Of a DNA stretch of 54,727 nt, positions 6,606 to 15,569 are shown piece after piece. Each line of letters starts with the position of its first letter. The first letter of the stretch is position 1. The stretch is from NCBI GenBank assembly GCA_902500755.1, contig CABVRV010000016.1, positions 1 through 54,727 of the forward strand, written 5' to 3'. Made by a program: the position numbers and the translations under genes. The notes beneath the pieces were generated by a model, which was not told where the DNA came from, did no database searches, and saw only the letters and a program-made list of their open reading frames with translations. The stretch comes from an uncultured Nitrospira sp. (lineage in GTDB: Bacteria > Nitrospirota > Nitrospiria > Nitrospirales > Nitrospiraceae).

Positions 6606-7486
6606 CACCCATCCGCCCCATTATTCTCGCTCACGGGGGTGCCGGCCCTCGTGCCATGACCTCTGCACAACGCGCTTGCCTGCGAGCTGCATTGCAAGTC
6701 GGCTATTCGTGGCTCGATCGAGGTAGCTCGGCACTCCTTGCCGTCGAGCAGACCATCCGTGTCCTTGAGCGCAGTGGGCTCTTTAATGCCGGCAAGGGCG
6801 CGTATCTTCAGTTGGACGGAGCACGAAGAATGGACGCATCCATCATGGAAGGGGATGGCCTGCGCGCCGGGGCGGTGGCCTCCATCGAAGGCATCGTTCA
6901 TCCCATCACGGCCGCCTGCCTGGTCATGGACGTAACAGACCATGTATTGCTCGTCGGACCGATGGCGACCAAATTTGCCGAGCATTTCGAACTGGAACCT
7001 CAGAAGCGTTTGGCTCCACGACGCAGGTTGTCGTACGGTTCGGTGCTCAAGCGGATGAGAACGACGCGGAATTGCCATGGAACGGTGGGTGCCGTCGCTC
7101 TCGATCGAACCGGGACGATTGCCGCCGGAGCCTCCACCGGGGGAATCGATCTCATGCTGCCTGGTCGAGTCGGAGATACGCCGATTATCGGTTGCGGGGT
7201 TTATGCTGACAATGACACCGGTGCGGTATCTATGACAGGATGGGGCGAGAGCATCATGCGTCTGGCGGTCGCTAAGGAGATTTGTGATCAGTTAGCTCGC
7301 GGTGGTGCTCCGGCAACTGCGGCCAGACTTGTGCTGCAGAAGCTGGTGTCTCGTATCAAGGGCGCCGCAGGGTGCCTGGTCCTTACTCCAGACGGGCGAT
7401 TCGCCATTCGTCATTCCACCCCTCGTATGATGGCTGGATGGTGGGATGGGAAGGGAGAACCGATCATGAAGGACCAATTTCGATGA
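6602..7486 (+). CDS. Isoaspartyl peptidase / plant-type L-asparaginase
   Basis: 294 residues of the Ntn-hydrolase fold. The precursor cleaves itself before a threonine that becomes the nucleophile, here CHG|Thr161 in HGTVGAVALD. Other family marks are ILAHGGAG at the N-terminus, FNAGKGA (61-67), MDASIMEG (77-84), and GCGVYADNDTGAVSMTGWGE. It probably removes isoaspartyl residues from damaged peptides or hydrolyses asparagine. The start must be the TTG at 6602, overlapping the previous stop, because the conserved HGGAG strand begins a few residues later; weak initiation coupled to upstream translation is implied. Confidence 0.9.
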   Translation: MTPIRPIILAHGGAGPRAMTSAQRACLRAALQVGYSWLDRGSSALLAVEQTIRVLERSGLFNAGKGAYLQLDGARRMDASIMEGDGLRAGAVASIEGIVHPITAACLVMDVTDHVLLVGPMATKFAEHFELEPQKRLAPRRRLSYGSVLKRMRTTRNCHGTVGAVALDRTGTIAAGASTGGIDLMLPGRVGDTPIIGCGVYADNDTGAVSMTGWGESIMRLAVAKEICDQLARGGAPATAARLVLQKLVSRIKGAAGCLVLTPDGRFAIRHSTPRMMAGWWDGKGEPIMKDQFR

Positions 7487-7926
7487 GTAGAAGTTTGTTT
7501 CACTTCGCCTTTCCAATTCATGACGTGGACGCCACGCTGTGGTTCTATGTCGATGGTCTCGGCTGCACCGTCGGACGGCGGACAAAACAGGCGCTGACGC
7601 TGGGATTGGCAGGTCACCAACTTGTCGCGCATGTCGTGCCGGATCTGCCCTCGAAACAACAAGGTATTTATCCTCGGCATTTCGGGTTGATCTTTCTGTC
7701 GCAAGAGGACTGGCAGGTGCTGGCAGATCGGGCCAAGGAGAAAGGCCTCTCTTTTTATCAACAACCGCGGGTCCGTTTTCCTGGGACACGTATCGAACAC
7801 CGCACGTTTTTTCTGGAGGATCCGTCCCATAATCTGCTCGAATTCAAACATTACACCCACGAATCGGCCATCTTTGGCGAACAAGACCACGGTCAAGTCG
7901 GCGACTCTTCCGAGTATTCAGAGTAA
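7483..7926 (+). CDS. VOC-family (glyoxalase/dioxygenase fold) protein
   Basis: 147 residues. Two beta-alpha-beta-beta-beta modules: LFHFAFPIHDVDATLWFYVDGLGCTVG at the N-terminus, and HRTFFLEDPSHNLLEFKHYT in the second half, with metal-ligand-type His5 region and Glu in LLEFKHY. This fits metal-dependent VOC enzymes, with dioxygenase-like members closest by eye. The ATG overlaps the previous stop (ATGA), so it is translated with the isoaspartyl peptidase. Substrate unknown. Confidence 0.85.
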   Translation: MSRSLFHFAFPIHDVDATLWFYVDGLGCTVGRRTKQALTLGLAGHQLVAHVVPDLPSKQQGIYPRHFGLIFLSQEDWQVLADRAKEKGLSFYQQPRVRFPGTRIEHRTFFLEDPSHNLLEFKHYTHESAIFGEQDHGQVGDSSEYSE

Positions 7927-7942
7927 TTCCAGGGCAGCTGGT

Positions 7943-8752
7943 TCACTCATCGACGATGGGTATGGAGGTAGTGGCTGGTCGGTTGACCCATTTTAGAATA
8001 CGTTCGTGGCGGCGAGTCAGGAAGGTCGTTTTCCGCAGGGGGTCGTATCGGCGCGGTGACGGTAACATCGCCGCCAGCCAGGCTGCTTCGTCGGCCGTCA
8101 AGTCCTGCGAGGGTTTCCCAAAGTGATGACGGGCGGCGGCTTCAGCGCCGTAGATGCCCTTCCCCCATTCGGCCACGTTGAGATACAGTTCGAGAATACG
8201 TTTCTTCGTCAGATGTCGTTCGAGTGAGCGGGTAATCAGCGCTTCCCGCGCTTTTCGTAAGAGGGACCGTTCGGATGACAGATAGAGATTTTTGGCCAGT
8301 TGTTGAGTGATGGTGCTCCCGCCTCGTTTCATTTCTCCTGCTTCCAGGTTGTAGCGCGCCGCGTCGCGGATGCCTTCCCAGTCGAATCCCTCGTGGGTGA
8401 AGAACGAGGCATCCTCGGCCGCCACGACTGCATGACGAAGATGGGGTGAGATGCGTGAGAGCGGCACCCACACCCAATGGCGTCCGATGGCCCGAGCCTG
8501 TTCCTTGGCCTGAACTTCTCGCGCTTCCATCAATGCCGTCGATGTCGGGTTCGTTCGCACGAGGAGACGTACATCGGGAAGGGTGATGAGCCAGCTCAAT
8601 CCTAAGATGCCCAAGGGAAATCCGATCAGCACCGTGCCCCAGAAGAGCCTGCGAGCCACCCTGCGAGGTTTGGTTGACTTGGATGGAAGAGGATCGTATG
8701 TGTAGTACCGTCGAAAGACGGCATTGCGACGTGAGTTTCGTCTTGAATCCAT
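7943..8752 (-). CDS. mtgA: Monofunctional peptidoglycan glycosyltransferase
   Basis: 269 residues: one N-terminal membrane anchor (about 35-58) and a GT51 domain that polymerises lipid II into glycan strands. Conserved motifs: AAEDASFFTHEGFDW with the catalytic Glu113, GGSTITQQLAKNLYLS (144-159), KILELYLNVAEWGKGIYGAE-like segment and the second acidic residue in it, and AAMLPSPRRYDP. There is no transpeptidase domain, hence monofunctional. Start: ATG at 8752; longer readings run antisense into engB. It is divergent from engB with 16 bases between start codons, so the two promoters must overlap each other's 5' ends. Confidence 0.93.
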   Translation of the reverse strand: MDSRRNSRRNAVFRRYYTYDPLPSKSTKPRRVARRLFWGTVLIGFPLGILGLSWLITLPDVRLLVRTNPTSTALMEAREVQAKEQARAIGRHWVWVPLSRISPHLRHAVVAAEDASFFTHEGFDWEGIRDAARYNLEAGEMKRGGSTITQQLAKNLYLSSERSLLRKAREALITRSLERHLTKKRILELYLNVAEWGKGIYGAEAAARHHFGKPSQDLTADEAAWLAAMLPSPRRYDPLRKTTFLTRRHERILKWVNRPATTSIPIVDE

Positions 8753-8768
8753 CACTGAGCCTAAGGGC

Positions 8769-9389
8769 ATGAAAATCTTCGCGGCTGAGTTTATCAAAAG
8801 TTGTGTCTCTCCAGAACAGTTTCCTTCCGGTGATCTCCACGAGATCGCCTTTGTGGGGCGTTCCAATGTGGGGAAGTCTTCGCTGATCAATTCGTTGCTC
8901 AATCGCCGTGATCTGGCGAAAGTCAGCCGGACGCCGGGAAAGACGAGGACCGTGAACGTGTTTCTCATTTCGACTTCCGATCCCGACATCGCCCAGTTCT
9001 ATCTCGTGGACTTGCCGGGTTATGGATTTGCCAAGGTCTCGAAGTCTCTCCGTGATCAATGGGGACCGTTGATGGAAGGCTATCTCGTCGACCGAGCCTC
9101 GTTGCTCGCAGTCGTGTTGTTGGTGGATTGCCGAGTCGTCACTGAGCAGGATCGGCAGACCATTGCCTGGCTTCGATCGATCGGAAGAAATCCGCTCATC
9201 GTGGCGACCAAGGTTGACAAATTAAAACCCAGCGAACGGGTGCGCACGCTGAAGCAAACGCATCGGGATCTAGGACTTGCCCAAGGAGAAGTGTTGATTC
9301 CGCACTCGTCGATGACCGGGGATGGGCGAGAATGGGTCTGGGGAGCTCTCCGAGACTCGGTCGGTGGGCGACAGGCGCGCGGTTCTTGA
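8769..9389 (+). CDS. engB: Ribosome-biogenesis GTPase EngB/YsxC
   Basis: 206 residues. A TrmE-Era-EngA-like GTPase required for 50S assembly. G1 is GRSNVGKSS, G2 lies at SRTPGKTRTVN, G3 is DLPGYGFA and G4 is ATKVDKL. N-terminus KIFAAEFIKSCVSPEQFP is typical. ATG at 8769 follows TAAGGGC. An upstream TTG at 8724 would extend into mtgA and is not needed. Confidence 0.95.
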   Translation: MKIFAAEFIKSCVSPEQFPSGDLHEIAFVGRSNVGKSSLINSLLNRRDLAKVSRTPGKTRTVNVFLISTSDPDIAQFYLVDLPGYGFAKVSKSLRDQWGPLMEGYLVDRASLLAVVLLVDCRVVTEQDRQTIAWLRSIGRNPLIVATKVDKLKPSERVRTLKQTHRDLGLAQGEVLIPHSSMTGDGREWVWGALRDSVGGRQARGS

Positions 9390-9442
9390 TCGTGCGCTGG
9401 TGTGCGGAGGGTCCAGTCGGCTGATGACAGAGGTGAAGTGAG

Positions 9443-10399
9443 CTAGAACTTGATTTCGATGTAGGCCTTATTTTTGAGATCCGCCAACCAGGACTCGTAC
9501 ATGTCCGCGCTTTTCTGCTGATAGACCAATTCCTGAATCTCCCGTCGAACGTCCTCATACGGGCGAAACTGTTTTGGCTTTCTATCATCCATACGAATGA
9601 TGTGGACCCCCTCGGGACTCTCGATGATGTCGGAAATACCTCCCGGCACCAAGCGGGCTACGGCCTGCTCAAGTACGGGCCAGAGTTCTCCTTGACGGAC
9701 CAATCCGAGTCGTCCGCCATGCAAGGAATTAGCGCCGTCGGAATACTGCAAGGCAACATCTTCGAATTTCTCGCCGCGCTTGAGGTCATCCATGGCTCGG
9801 CGGGCTTTGGTCAGCGCATCTGCCAGCCCGTCCGAAGAGCGTGGCGTAATGATGATCTGGCTCAGTTGGTATTCTTCGGGAAAGGCGAATCGCTCACGAT
9901 GCTCTTGGTAGTAGCGCTTGATCTCGGAGTCTCCGACCGTAATGTTGCCTCGAATGTGCTGGTCCACGACCCGCATCAAAATGAGCTGATCCCGCACACT
10001 TCGGACATCGTTCGGATTCGTGGGGTCGAGGAATTTGTCTTGCTGCTTCAATTGCGCGAGGGCTTGTTGTACTTCCAGATCTGACACCTCGACCCTCTTG
10101 GTCTTGGCTTCTTGTAGTTGTAATTTCCGCTCGATCAGTTTCGTCAATGCCATGTATTCGGCTGTTTTCATCTGCTGAGCGAGATTGCTTCCGCTGAGTT
10201 CGCGAGAGAGACGTTCTTGTTCCGCTCTGAACTCGTGCTTCACGTCCGACAACATGATCAATTCCGTATTCACGATGGCGACGATGCGATCCTGCAGGGG
10301 GGCGGCGGGGAAGGCCGGAGGCCAGGTTGAGCTCATCAAGAAGGCAAGGAGCAATGCAAGACGGACCTGCCGACTTGATGCGAGGAAAACACGTGTCAT
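9443..10399 (-). CDS. SurA-like periplasmic peptidyl-prolyl isomerase
   Basis: 318 residues. An N-terminal signal peptide (about 1-32, ending AFPAAP) is followed by a SurA N-terminal helical domain starting DRIVAIVNTELIMLSDVKHE, then one parvulin domain (about 180-280: YQLSQIIITPRS, YSDGANSLHGGRLGLVRQGE, GVHIIRMDDRK). It probably chaperones outer-membrane proteins. Only one parvulin domain is present, whereas E. coli SurA has two. It lies 77 bases downstream of a second foldase gene on the same strand; both follow mfd. Confidence 0.88.
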   Translation of the reverse strand: MTRVFLASSRQVRLALLLAFLMSSTWPPAFPAAPLQDRIVAIVNTELIMLSDVKHEFRAEQERLSRELSGSNLAQQMKTAEYMALTKLIERKLQLQEAKTKRVEVSDLEVQQALAQLKQQDKFLDPTNPNDVRSVRDQLILMRVVDQHIRGNITVGDSEIKRYYQEHRERFAFPEEYQLSQIIITPRSSDGLADALTKARRAMDDLKRGEKFEDVALQYSDGANSLHGGRLGLVRQGELWPVLEQAVARLVPGGISDIIESPEGVHIIRMDDRKPKQFRPYEDVRREIQELVYQQKSADMYESWLADLKNKAYIEIKF

Positions 10400-10476
10400 G
10401 ACCCTTTCACCTGGCGCAAAGAACGATAATAAGTGATTTTACACGAAAGGGAAGGTTCCTGGAAATCAAATAGAGG

Positions 10477-11373
10477 CTAACGCGAGCCGGTATCCTCAGT
10501 AATATAGCGAGAAGCTTCGGCAAAGCGAACCGAGGCATTTGTTCGGATGTCGGCGATCACTTCTTCGAAGCGCTTCCGGCGTTTCTCGGTCAGCAACTCC
10601 TGTCGAAGCCGTTCCTGCGTCGCGAGGTCAGCCTGGATAATTGCCTCATCGAGGGGGGTCAGCATGACCAAATAATAGCCGTTGTCGGTCTTAATGGGTG
10701 CGCTGACCATCCCCGGTTTGAGTGTATGGATGGCCTCATCCACTTCAGGGAGGACGAGCCCCTTTCGGTATGGCCCGAGGTCGCCACCCTTTCCTTTCGT
10801 CTTCTCATCGATCGAATACCGTTGCGCGAACTTCGCAAAACTTCCGCCTCGATTGATCTGCGTCTCAAGGTCTTTCGCCGCAAATACATTGGGCAACAGC
10901 ATGATCGAGATATTGACCTTTAACGGGTCTAAGAGTTCGCTCGCGCGGCTCTCGTAGTAAGCGGCCAGTTCCTCTTGCGTCAGCTCTACCTTGGATTGAA
11001 GCTTGTCCTTCAACAGCTCGTCCAGGATCAACTGCTCCTTGTATCGCTGTGTCTTGTCCCGAATCGTATCGTCCTGATCAAGCCCTCGGCGTCGAGCTTC
11101 CTGCATGAGTAGTTCTTTGGTGATGAGCTCGTCGAGGAATCGTCGTTTTCCGCCTTCCTTCTCATAGCGGGATCTCGTCGCTTGCGATAGTTCGTTCCAG
11201 CGAAGGTCGAATTCCGTCTGAGTGATGGCTCGCCCATTGACCAGGGCGACGACCGGTTCCTCTTGTCGCTCCCCGCATCCCGACATCCCAAACCCTGACC
11301 AGGCCAGGATTCCGGTCAGCCACAGAGAAAGCAGAGATGTTCGGTGGAGAATGAGGAATCCGATGGGTTTCAT
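10477..11373 (-). CDS. PpiC-type foldase lipoprotein
   Basis: About 298 residues. The signal ends in a lipobox, GMSGCG, with Cys33 if the ATG at 11373 is used, so the mature protein should be membrane-anchored in the periplasm. Next come a SurA/PrsA N-domain (VVALVNGRAITQTEFDLRW) and a parvulin domain (VNISIMLLP, QRYSIDEKTKGKGGDLGPYRKG, APIKTDNGYYLVMLTPLDE). Architecture is like PrsA/PpiD-type folding factors. An in-frame ATG at 11415 would overlap mfd and give an unusually long leader, so 11373 is preferred. It sits 25 bases after mfd and upstream of the SurA-like gene. Confidence 0.87.
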   Translation of the reverse strand: MKPIGFLILHRTSLLSLWLTGILAWSGFGMSGCGERQEEPVVALVNGRAITQTEFDLRWNELSQATRSRYEKEGGKRRFLDELITKELLMQEARRRGLDQDDTIRDKTQRYKEQLILDELLKDKLQSKVELTQEELAAYYESRASELLDPLKVNISIMLLPNVFAAKDLETQINRGGSFAKFAQRYSIDEKTKGKGGDLGPYRKGLVLPEVDEAIHTLKPGMVSAPIKTDNGYYLVMLTPLDEAIIQADLATQERLRQELLTEKRRKRFEEVIADIRTNASVRFAEASRYITEDTGSR

Positions 11374-11398
11374 GCGTCGTGGCACATGCGGGTCTCTC

Positions 11399-14300
11399 TC
11401 ACGAGATGGTCGCATCCTTTACGAAGGTCTTGGTATCACAGAGATCAAGGCTTTGCAAGATTGCGTTGAGTTCCGAGAAGAGCGACGGCCAGTCGTCATG
11501 ACGCAGTTGGATCTCGAATGAGACCGGGCTGAGGAACCGCAGCCGCTTCTTGAGTTGGTCCATCAATCGATGGATGGCGCTCTCGGGGATGGTCGTCTTC
11601 GGTTGGAAGACGAGCTTCGCCGTTTGCCCGTGCATCTCGATCGAGGCCAGGCGAAGCCGTTTCGCATGAGTCCGAAGTTGCATGACTTCGAGTAATCGTT
11701 CGACCGGTTCCGGAGGGGAGCCGTAGCGGTCTTGTATTTCTCCGTGCAACAGGGCCAACTCGCCGACCTGGCTGCAGGCGGTCAGCCGTTTATAGATGGA
11801 CAACCGTTGGTGCGGATCGGCGACGTACTGTTCCGGAATAAAGGCTGACACCGGCAGTTGGAGGGTCGGGTCAGGCTCTTCTTCGATAATATGACCCTTT
11901 AACCGTTGGACGGCCTGTTCCACCATTTGCATGTAGAGGTCCAAGCCGATTGCCGCAATATGCCCGGACTGTTGCTTGCCGAGAAGGTTGCCGGCTCCAC
12001 GGATCTCGAGGTCTGCCGCAGCGATACGGAAGCCTGATCCGAGTTCTGTGAACTGCTGAATGGCGATCAATCGTTTCTGCGCATCGCCGGCGAGCGTGCC
12101 TTCGTCAGGGATCAAAAAGTAGGCGTAGGCTTGCTCTCCGCCGCGCCCGACCCGTCCGCGCAGCTGATAGAGCTGCGCGAGGCCGAAGAGATCAGCTCGA
12201 TTGACGATGATGGTGTTCGCGTTCGGCACATCAAGTCCCGATTGAATGATGGCGGAAGCGATTAGGACATCTGCCTCGCGCTTCACAAATTTCAGCATCA
12301 CGGCTTCCAACATCTTGGCATCCATCTGACCGTGGGCCATGACCATACGCGCTTGTGGAACCAGCTGATGCAGCCACGCCCCAATCCGTTCCAACGACTC
12401 CACTCTGTTGTGCACAAAATACACCTGCCCCCCTCGCCCGAGCTCGCGGAGGATGGCGTCGCGAACGGCTTTCTCACTGGACCGGATCACCTCGGTTTTG
12501 ATCGCCAACCGGCCGGCCGGTGGAGTGTCGATGATGGAGAGATCGCGGACGCTCGACATGGCCATCTGAAGGGTTCGTGGGATCGGGGTGGCCGTGAGGG
12601 TGAGCACGTCGACTTGCGTACGCAGTTGCTTGAGCCGTTCCTTATGCTTGACACCGAACCACTGTTCCTCATCGATGATGACCAGGCCCAGGTGCCGAAA
12701 TGCCACGTCCTTCTGGAGCAGTCGGTGCGTTCCGATGACCACGTCGATGATGCCCGCCGCGGTGTCCTTGAGAATCGCTTTGGTTTCTCGAGGCGATTGG
12801 AATCGTGAAAGAAGCGCTACCTTCATGGGGAAGGGAGCGAAGCGTTCAGAAAAATTCTCGTAATGTTGATGAGCTAAAAGAGTCGTCGGGACCAGCACCG
12901 CGACCTGTCGATCATGCTCGACGGCTTTGAAGGCCGCCCGCATGGCCACCTCCGTCTTTCCGTATCCGACGTCTCCACAGATGAGCCGATCCATCGGTCT
13001 TGTCGCTTCCATATCTCGACCGATGTCCTCGATGGCTTTCAGCTGGTCCGGTGTTTCCTCGTACTCAAAGGCCGCTTCGAATTCGTGATAGAGGGTTGTC
13101 GACGCGCCATACGCGTTTCGTTTTACGAGCTCGCGGTTGGCATAGAGGTCGATCAATTCATGGGCCATTTCTTCGATGTCCTTCTTCACTCGCGCGGTCG
13201 TCTTGGACCAACTGGTTCCACCCAGTCGGTCCAGCCGAGGGACATGACTCTCAGCCCCACTATAGCGTTGGATCTGATTCAAACGGTCGAGCGGAACATA
13301 AAGCGTATCTCCGCCGGAAAACTCCAGAATCAGGTAGTCGCTCTCGAAGTCTTGGACGACCAAACGTTTCAGCCCTCGATATTTGGCGATCCCATGTTGA
13401 ACATGCACCACATAGTCGCCCACGTTGAGGTCTTCTAAGGAGGAGAGGAAGGTGGCCGTCCGGCTTTTGGGTTGAGGTTTGTGACGTGCTCCCTTGGCGA
13501 ACAGTTCTTCTTCGGTCAATAAGGCGAGTCGAAGATCTCCTGAGAGAAATCCGGTTGAAAGATCTCCATGCAGCACATAAAAGGGGAGTTTACCGGTGCT
13601 CCGGCTTGACCAAAGCGAAGACTCCCACGGGTCGGCAGGTAGATTATGTTCTCGAAGCAGGGCGAGTAAACGATCGACCTGACCGCGACTGCGCGCGACC
13701 AACACCACTCGGTGCTCATTCCGGAGTTCCTCCAAGATGCCGAGAGTTTGGCTGAAGGCCGTGCCACGAACCCCGAGTCCGATGCTGCCCGGTATTTGAA
13801 CAGGGAATGAAAAAGTCGGAGTCCAAGAAGAACCCGGAGGGGTCAGCGGTTCCAAGGCCAGGATCGACCACGTCGCAGTTCGTTCCTGGATTTCGTTCCA
13901 GGTCAGAAAGAGTCGCTCCGGGGAGGGATAGGGATTCGACGCATCCCTGTCCACATGACGAAGGTATCCGTCGTCGATCGTGCCCCACGCCGTGTCACAG
14001 GCTTGCGCCAGCGCCTCAGGCTGGTCGAACGCAAGGGAGGGTGCCCCGGTGAGATAGTCGAAGAGGGTGTCCATAGAGTGGTAGAGGTCAGGGCCTCTCC
14101 ACTCAGCATCCGGCTGAATAGGTGCGGTGGCATCCAAGGCTTCGGCTGGACGAATAAATTCCCGCGCAGGCAAGATCCATCCGTCTTTGAGCTTCGTGAT
14201 GGAGGTTTGTGTCGCAGGGTCGAACAACCGAAGTGACTCGACCTGATCGCCGAGAAATTCAACGCGCAGTGGGTTGGCATAGGCGGTCGAAAAGATATCG

Positions 14301-14869
14301 ACGATCCCGCCGCGGACGCTGAACTCTCCTGGGATTTCAACGACGGAAACCCGCCGGTATCCCAGGCGGAGGAGGTTGGTCACGAGCGAGTCGCGCTCGA
14401 AGGTCGCGGCCGTCTCGAATCGAAAGATCGCCTGCTCGAAGGTCGAGCGCGGGATCAAGCGGTGCATGGCCGCGGTGATGGAGGTGACGAGCATGGTGGG
14501 TGGATCGGTCAGGAGCCGATGCAGCGTCGTCATCCGGTGCGCAATCAACCCGACATGCGGAGCGGTGGCCTCATAGGGAAGCGTTTCCCACTCTGGAAAC
14601 CACGCGAGGCCATCGACGGAGCGGCCGGTGAGTTCATGGAAAAAGCATAGATCATTGAAGAGGCGTTCTGCGGATTCGTCGCTCACTGTCACCACGACCC
14701 ACGGTTCGGAGTGGACGGATCCACTCCGTTGCGTGTCTGTCAGGAGTGTCAAGGCACAGGCTGCGGTAGACCCATGCGCCCCAAGAAGACAACTACGCGC
14801 CTTCTCCTGGTCGAGTGAGGCGCGAAGCGGAGCAAGCCAGGATTGTGTGTGAGAGTTAGCGTCAGACAC
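11399..14869 (-). CDS. mfd: Transcription-repair coupling factor
   Basis: 1156 residues, the normal size. Mfd pushes stalled RNA polymerase off damaged DNA and recruits UvrA. In order: UvrB-like N-terminal domains, RNA-polymerase-interacting CarD-like domain (LNVGDYVVHVQHGIAKYRGL), RecG-like helicase with Walker A GDVGYGKTEVAMRAAFKA, Walker B IIDEEQWFG, TATPIPRTLQMAMSSVRDLS, GRVGRGGEQAYAYFL, and a TRCF C-terminal domain (FIPEQYVADPHQRLSIYKRL). All key motifs look intact. It starts three bases after rfaE2 ends, so the two are cotranscribed. Confidence 0.97.
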   Translation of the reverse strand: MSDANSHTQSWLAPLRASLDQEKARSCLLGAHGSTAACALTLLTDTQRSGSVHSEPWVVVTVSDESAERLFNDLCFFHELTGRSVDGLAWFPEWETLPYEATAPHVGLIAHRMTTLHRLLTDPPTMLVTSITAAMHRLIPRSTFEQAIFRFETAATFERDSLVTNLLRLGYRRVSVVEIPGEFSVRGGIVDIFSTAYANPLRVEFLGDQVESLRLFDPATQTSITKLKDGWILPAREFIRPAEALDATAPIQPDAEWRGPDLYHSMDTLFDYLTGAPSLAFDQPEALAQACDTAWGTIDDGYLRHVDRDASNPYPSPERLFLTWNEIQERTATWSILALEPLTPPGSSWTPTFSFPVQIPGSIGLGVRGTAFSQTLGILEELRNEHRVVLVARSRGQVDRLLALLREHNLPADPWESSLWSSRSTGKLPFYVLHGDLSTGFLSGDLRLALLTEEELFAKGARHKPQPKSRTATFLSSLEDLNVGDYVVHVQHGIAKYRGLKRLVVQDFESDYLILEFSGGDTLYVPLDRLNQIQRYSGAESHVPRLDRLGGTSWSKTTARVKKDIEEMAHELIDLYANRELVKRNAYGASTTLYHEFEAAFEYEETPDQLKAIEDIGRDMEATRPMDRLICGDVGYGKTEVAMRAAFKAVEHDRQVAVLVPTTLLAHQHYENFSERFAPFPMKVALLSRFQSPRETKAILKDTAAGIIDVVIGTHRLLQKDVAFRHLGLVIIDEEQWFGVKHKERLKQLRTQVDVLTLTATPIPRTLQMAMSSVRDLSIIDTPPAGRLAIKTEVIRSSEKAVRDAILRELGRGGQVYFVHNRVESLERIGAWLHQLVPQARMVMAHGQMDAKMLEAVMLKFVKREADVLIASAIIQSGLDVPNANTIIVNRADLFGLAQLYQLRGRVGRGGEQAYAYFLIPDEGTLAGDAQKRLIAIQQFTELGSGFRIAAADLEIRGAGNLLGKQQSGHIAAIGLDLYMQMVEQAVQRLKGHIIEEEPDPTLQLPVSAFIPEQYVADPHQRLSIYKRLTACSQVGELALLHGEIQDRYGSPPEPVERLLEVMQLRTHAKRLRLASIEMHGQTAKLVFQPKTTIPESAIHRLMDQLKKRLRFLSPVSFEIQLRHDDWPSLFSELNAILQSLDLCDTKTFVKDATIS

Positions 14870-14872
14870 GTA

Positions 14873-15355
14873 TTATTTCGCGGTTGATCGGATGCGTTGA
14901 AGCAGCCCGGTGGTCGATAAGCCGGGAACAAGAGGGATCGTCTTGACGACACCGCCGCGGGCTTCGACGATGTCTCGGCCGACAATGCGGTCGAGCGCCC
15001 AATCTCCACCCTTGACGAGTATGTCCGGTTGAACGGATGTGATGAGTTGAAGCGGATCCGACTCATGGAAGATCACGACATAATCGACACAACCCAATGC
15101 TGCCAGAACCTCAGCACGCTGGGCGTCCGGTACGATCGGTCGATCAGGTGCCTTGTCGAGACTGCGGACAGACGCGTCGCTGTTCACCCCGACGACCAAG
15201 ACATCGCCTAGCTCTTTGGCCGCCTGCAGGTAACGAGTATGCCCGATATGCATCAAGTCAAAACAGCCGTTGGTGAAGACGATCCGTTTTCCGCCTGCTC
15301 GTTCAGCGAAAAGTGTAGACAGAAGTTGATCTAGCGGCAAAATTTTCCTGATCAT
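14873..15355 (-). CDS. rfaE2: D-glycero-beta-D-manno-heptose 1-phosphate adenylyltransferase
   Basis: 160 residues, a stand-alone version of the C-terminal half of E. coli HldE. It makes ADP-heptose for the lipopolysaccharide inner core. Nucleotidyltransferase motifs: VFTNGCFDLMHIGHTRYL with the HIGH box, VGVNSDASVRSLDK, PIVPDAQRAEVLAAL, and LVKGGDW. The C-terminal VKTIPLVPGLSTTGLLQRIR matches the family. gmhA of the same pathway lies at 20.3 kb; the kinase and phosphatase are not in the window. Confidence 0.94.
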   Translation of the reverse strand: MIRKILPLDQLLSTLFAERAGGKRIVFTNGCFDLMHIGHTRYLQAAKELGDVLVVGVNSDASVRSLDKAPDRPIVPDAQRAEVLAALGCVDYVVIFHESDPLQLITSVQPDILVKGGDWALDRIVGRDIVEARGGVVKTIPLVPGLSTTGLLQRIRSTAK

Positions 15356-15569
15356 GGGCCCATCATACCGTGGTGGTGGTTGACAGTGAAAGAGCGATAG
15401 AGCGGGTGGAGTCCATCCTTGGTTTCATCGGCTATTGTGCACGATGCCTCGTCCACCGATAAGATGCCGGCCTCAAGTCGTCAACAAACGGACCGATACA
15501 TCACGTAACGGACTCTACGGCCTGGTGTCAACGCAGGCTAAAGCGACGTCCATGTCAGGAGTCTAAGTC

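Noticed and set aside
12332-12808. Long open frame antisense to mfd
   Set aside because: Lies wholly inside mfd on the other strand and has no sensible family; high GC gives such frames by chance.
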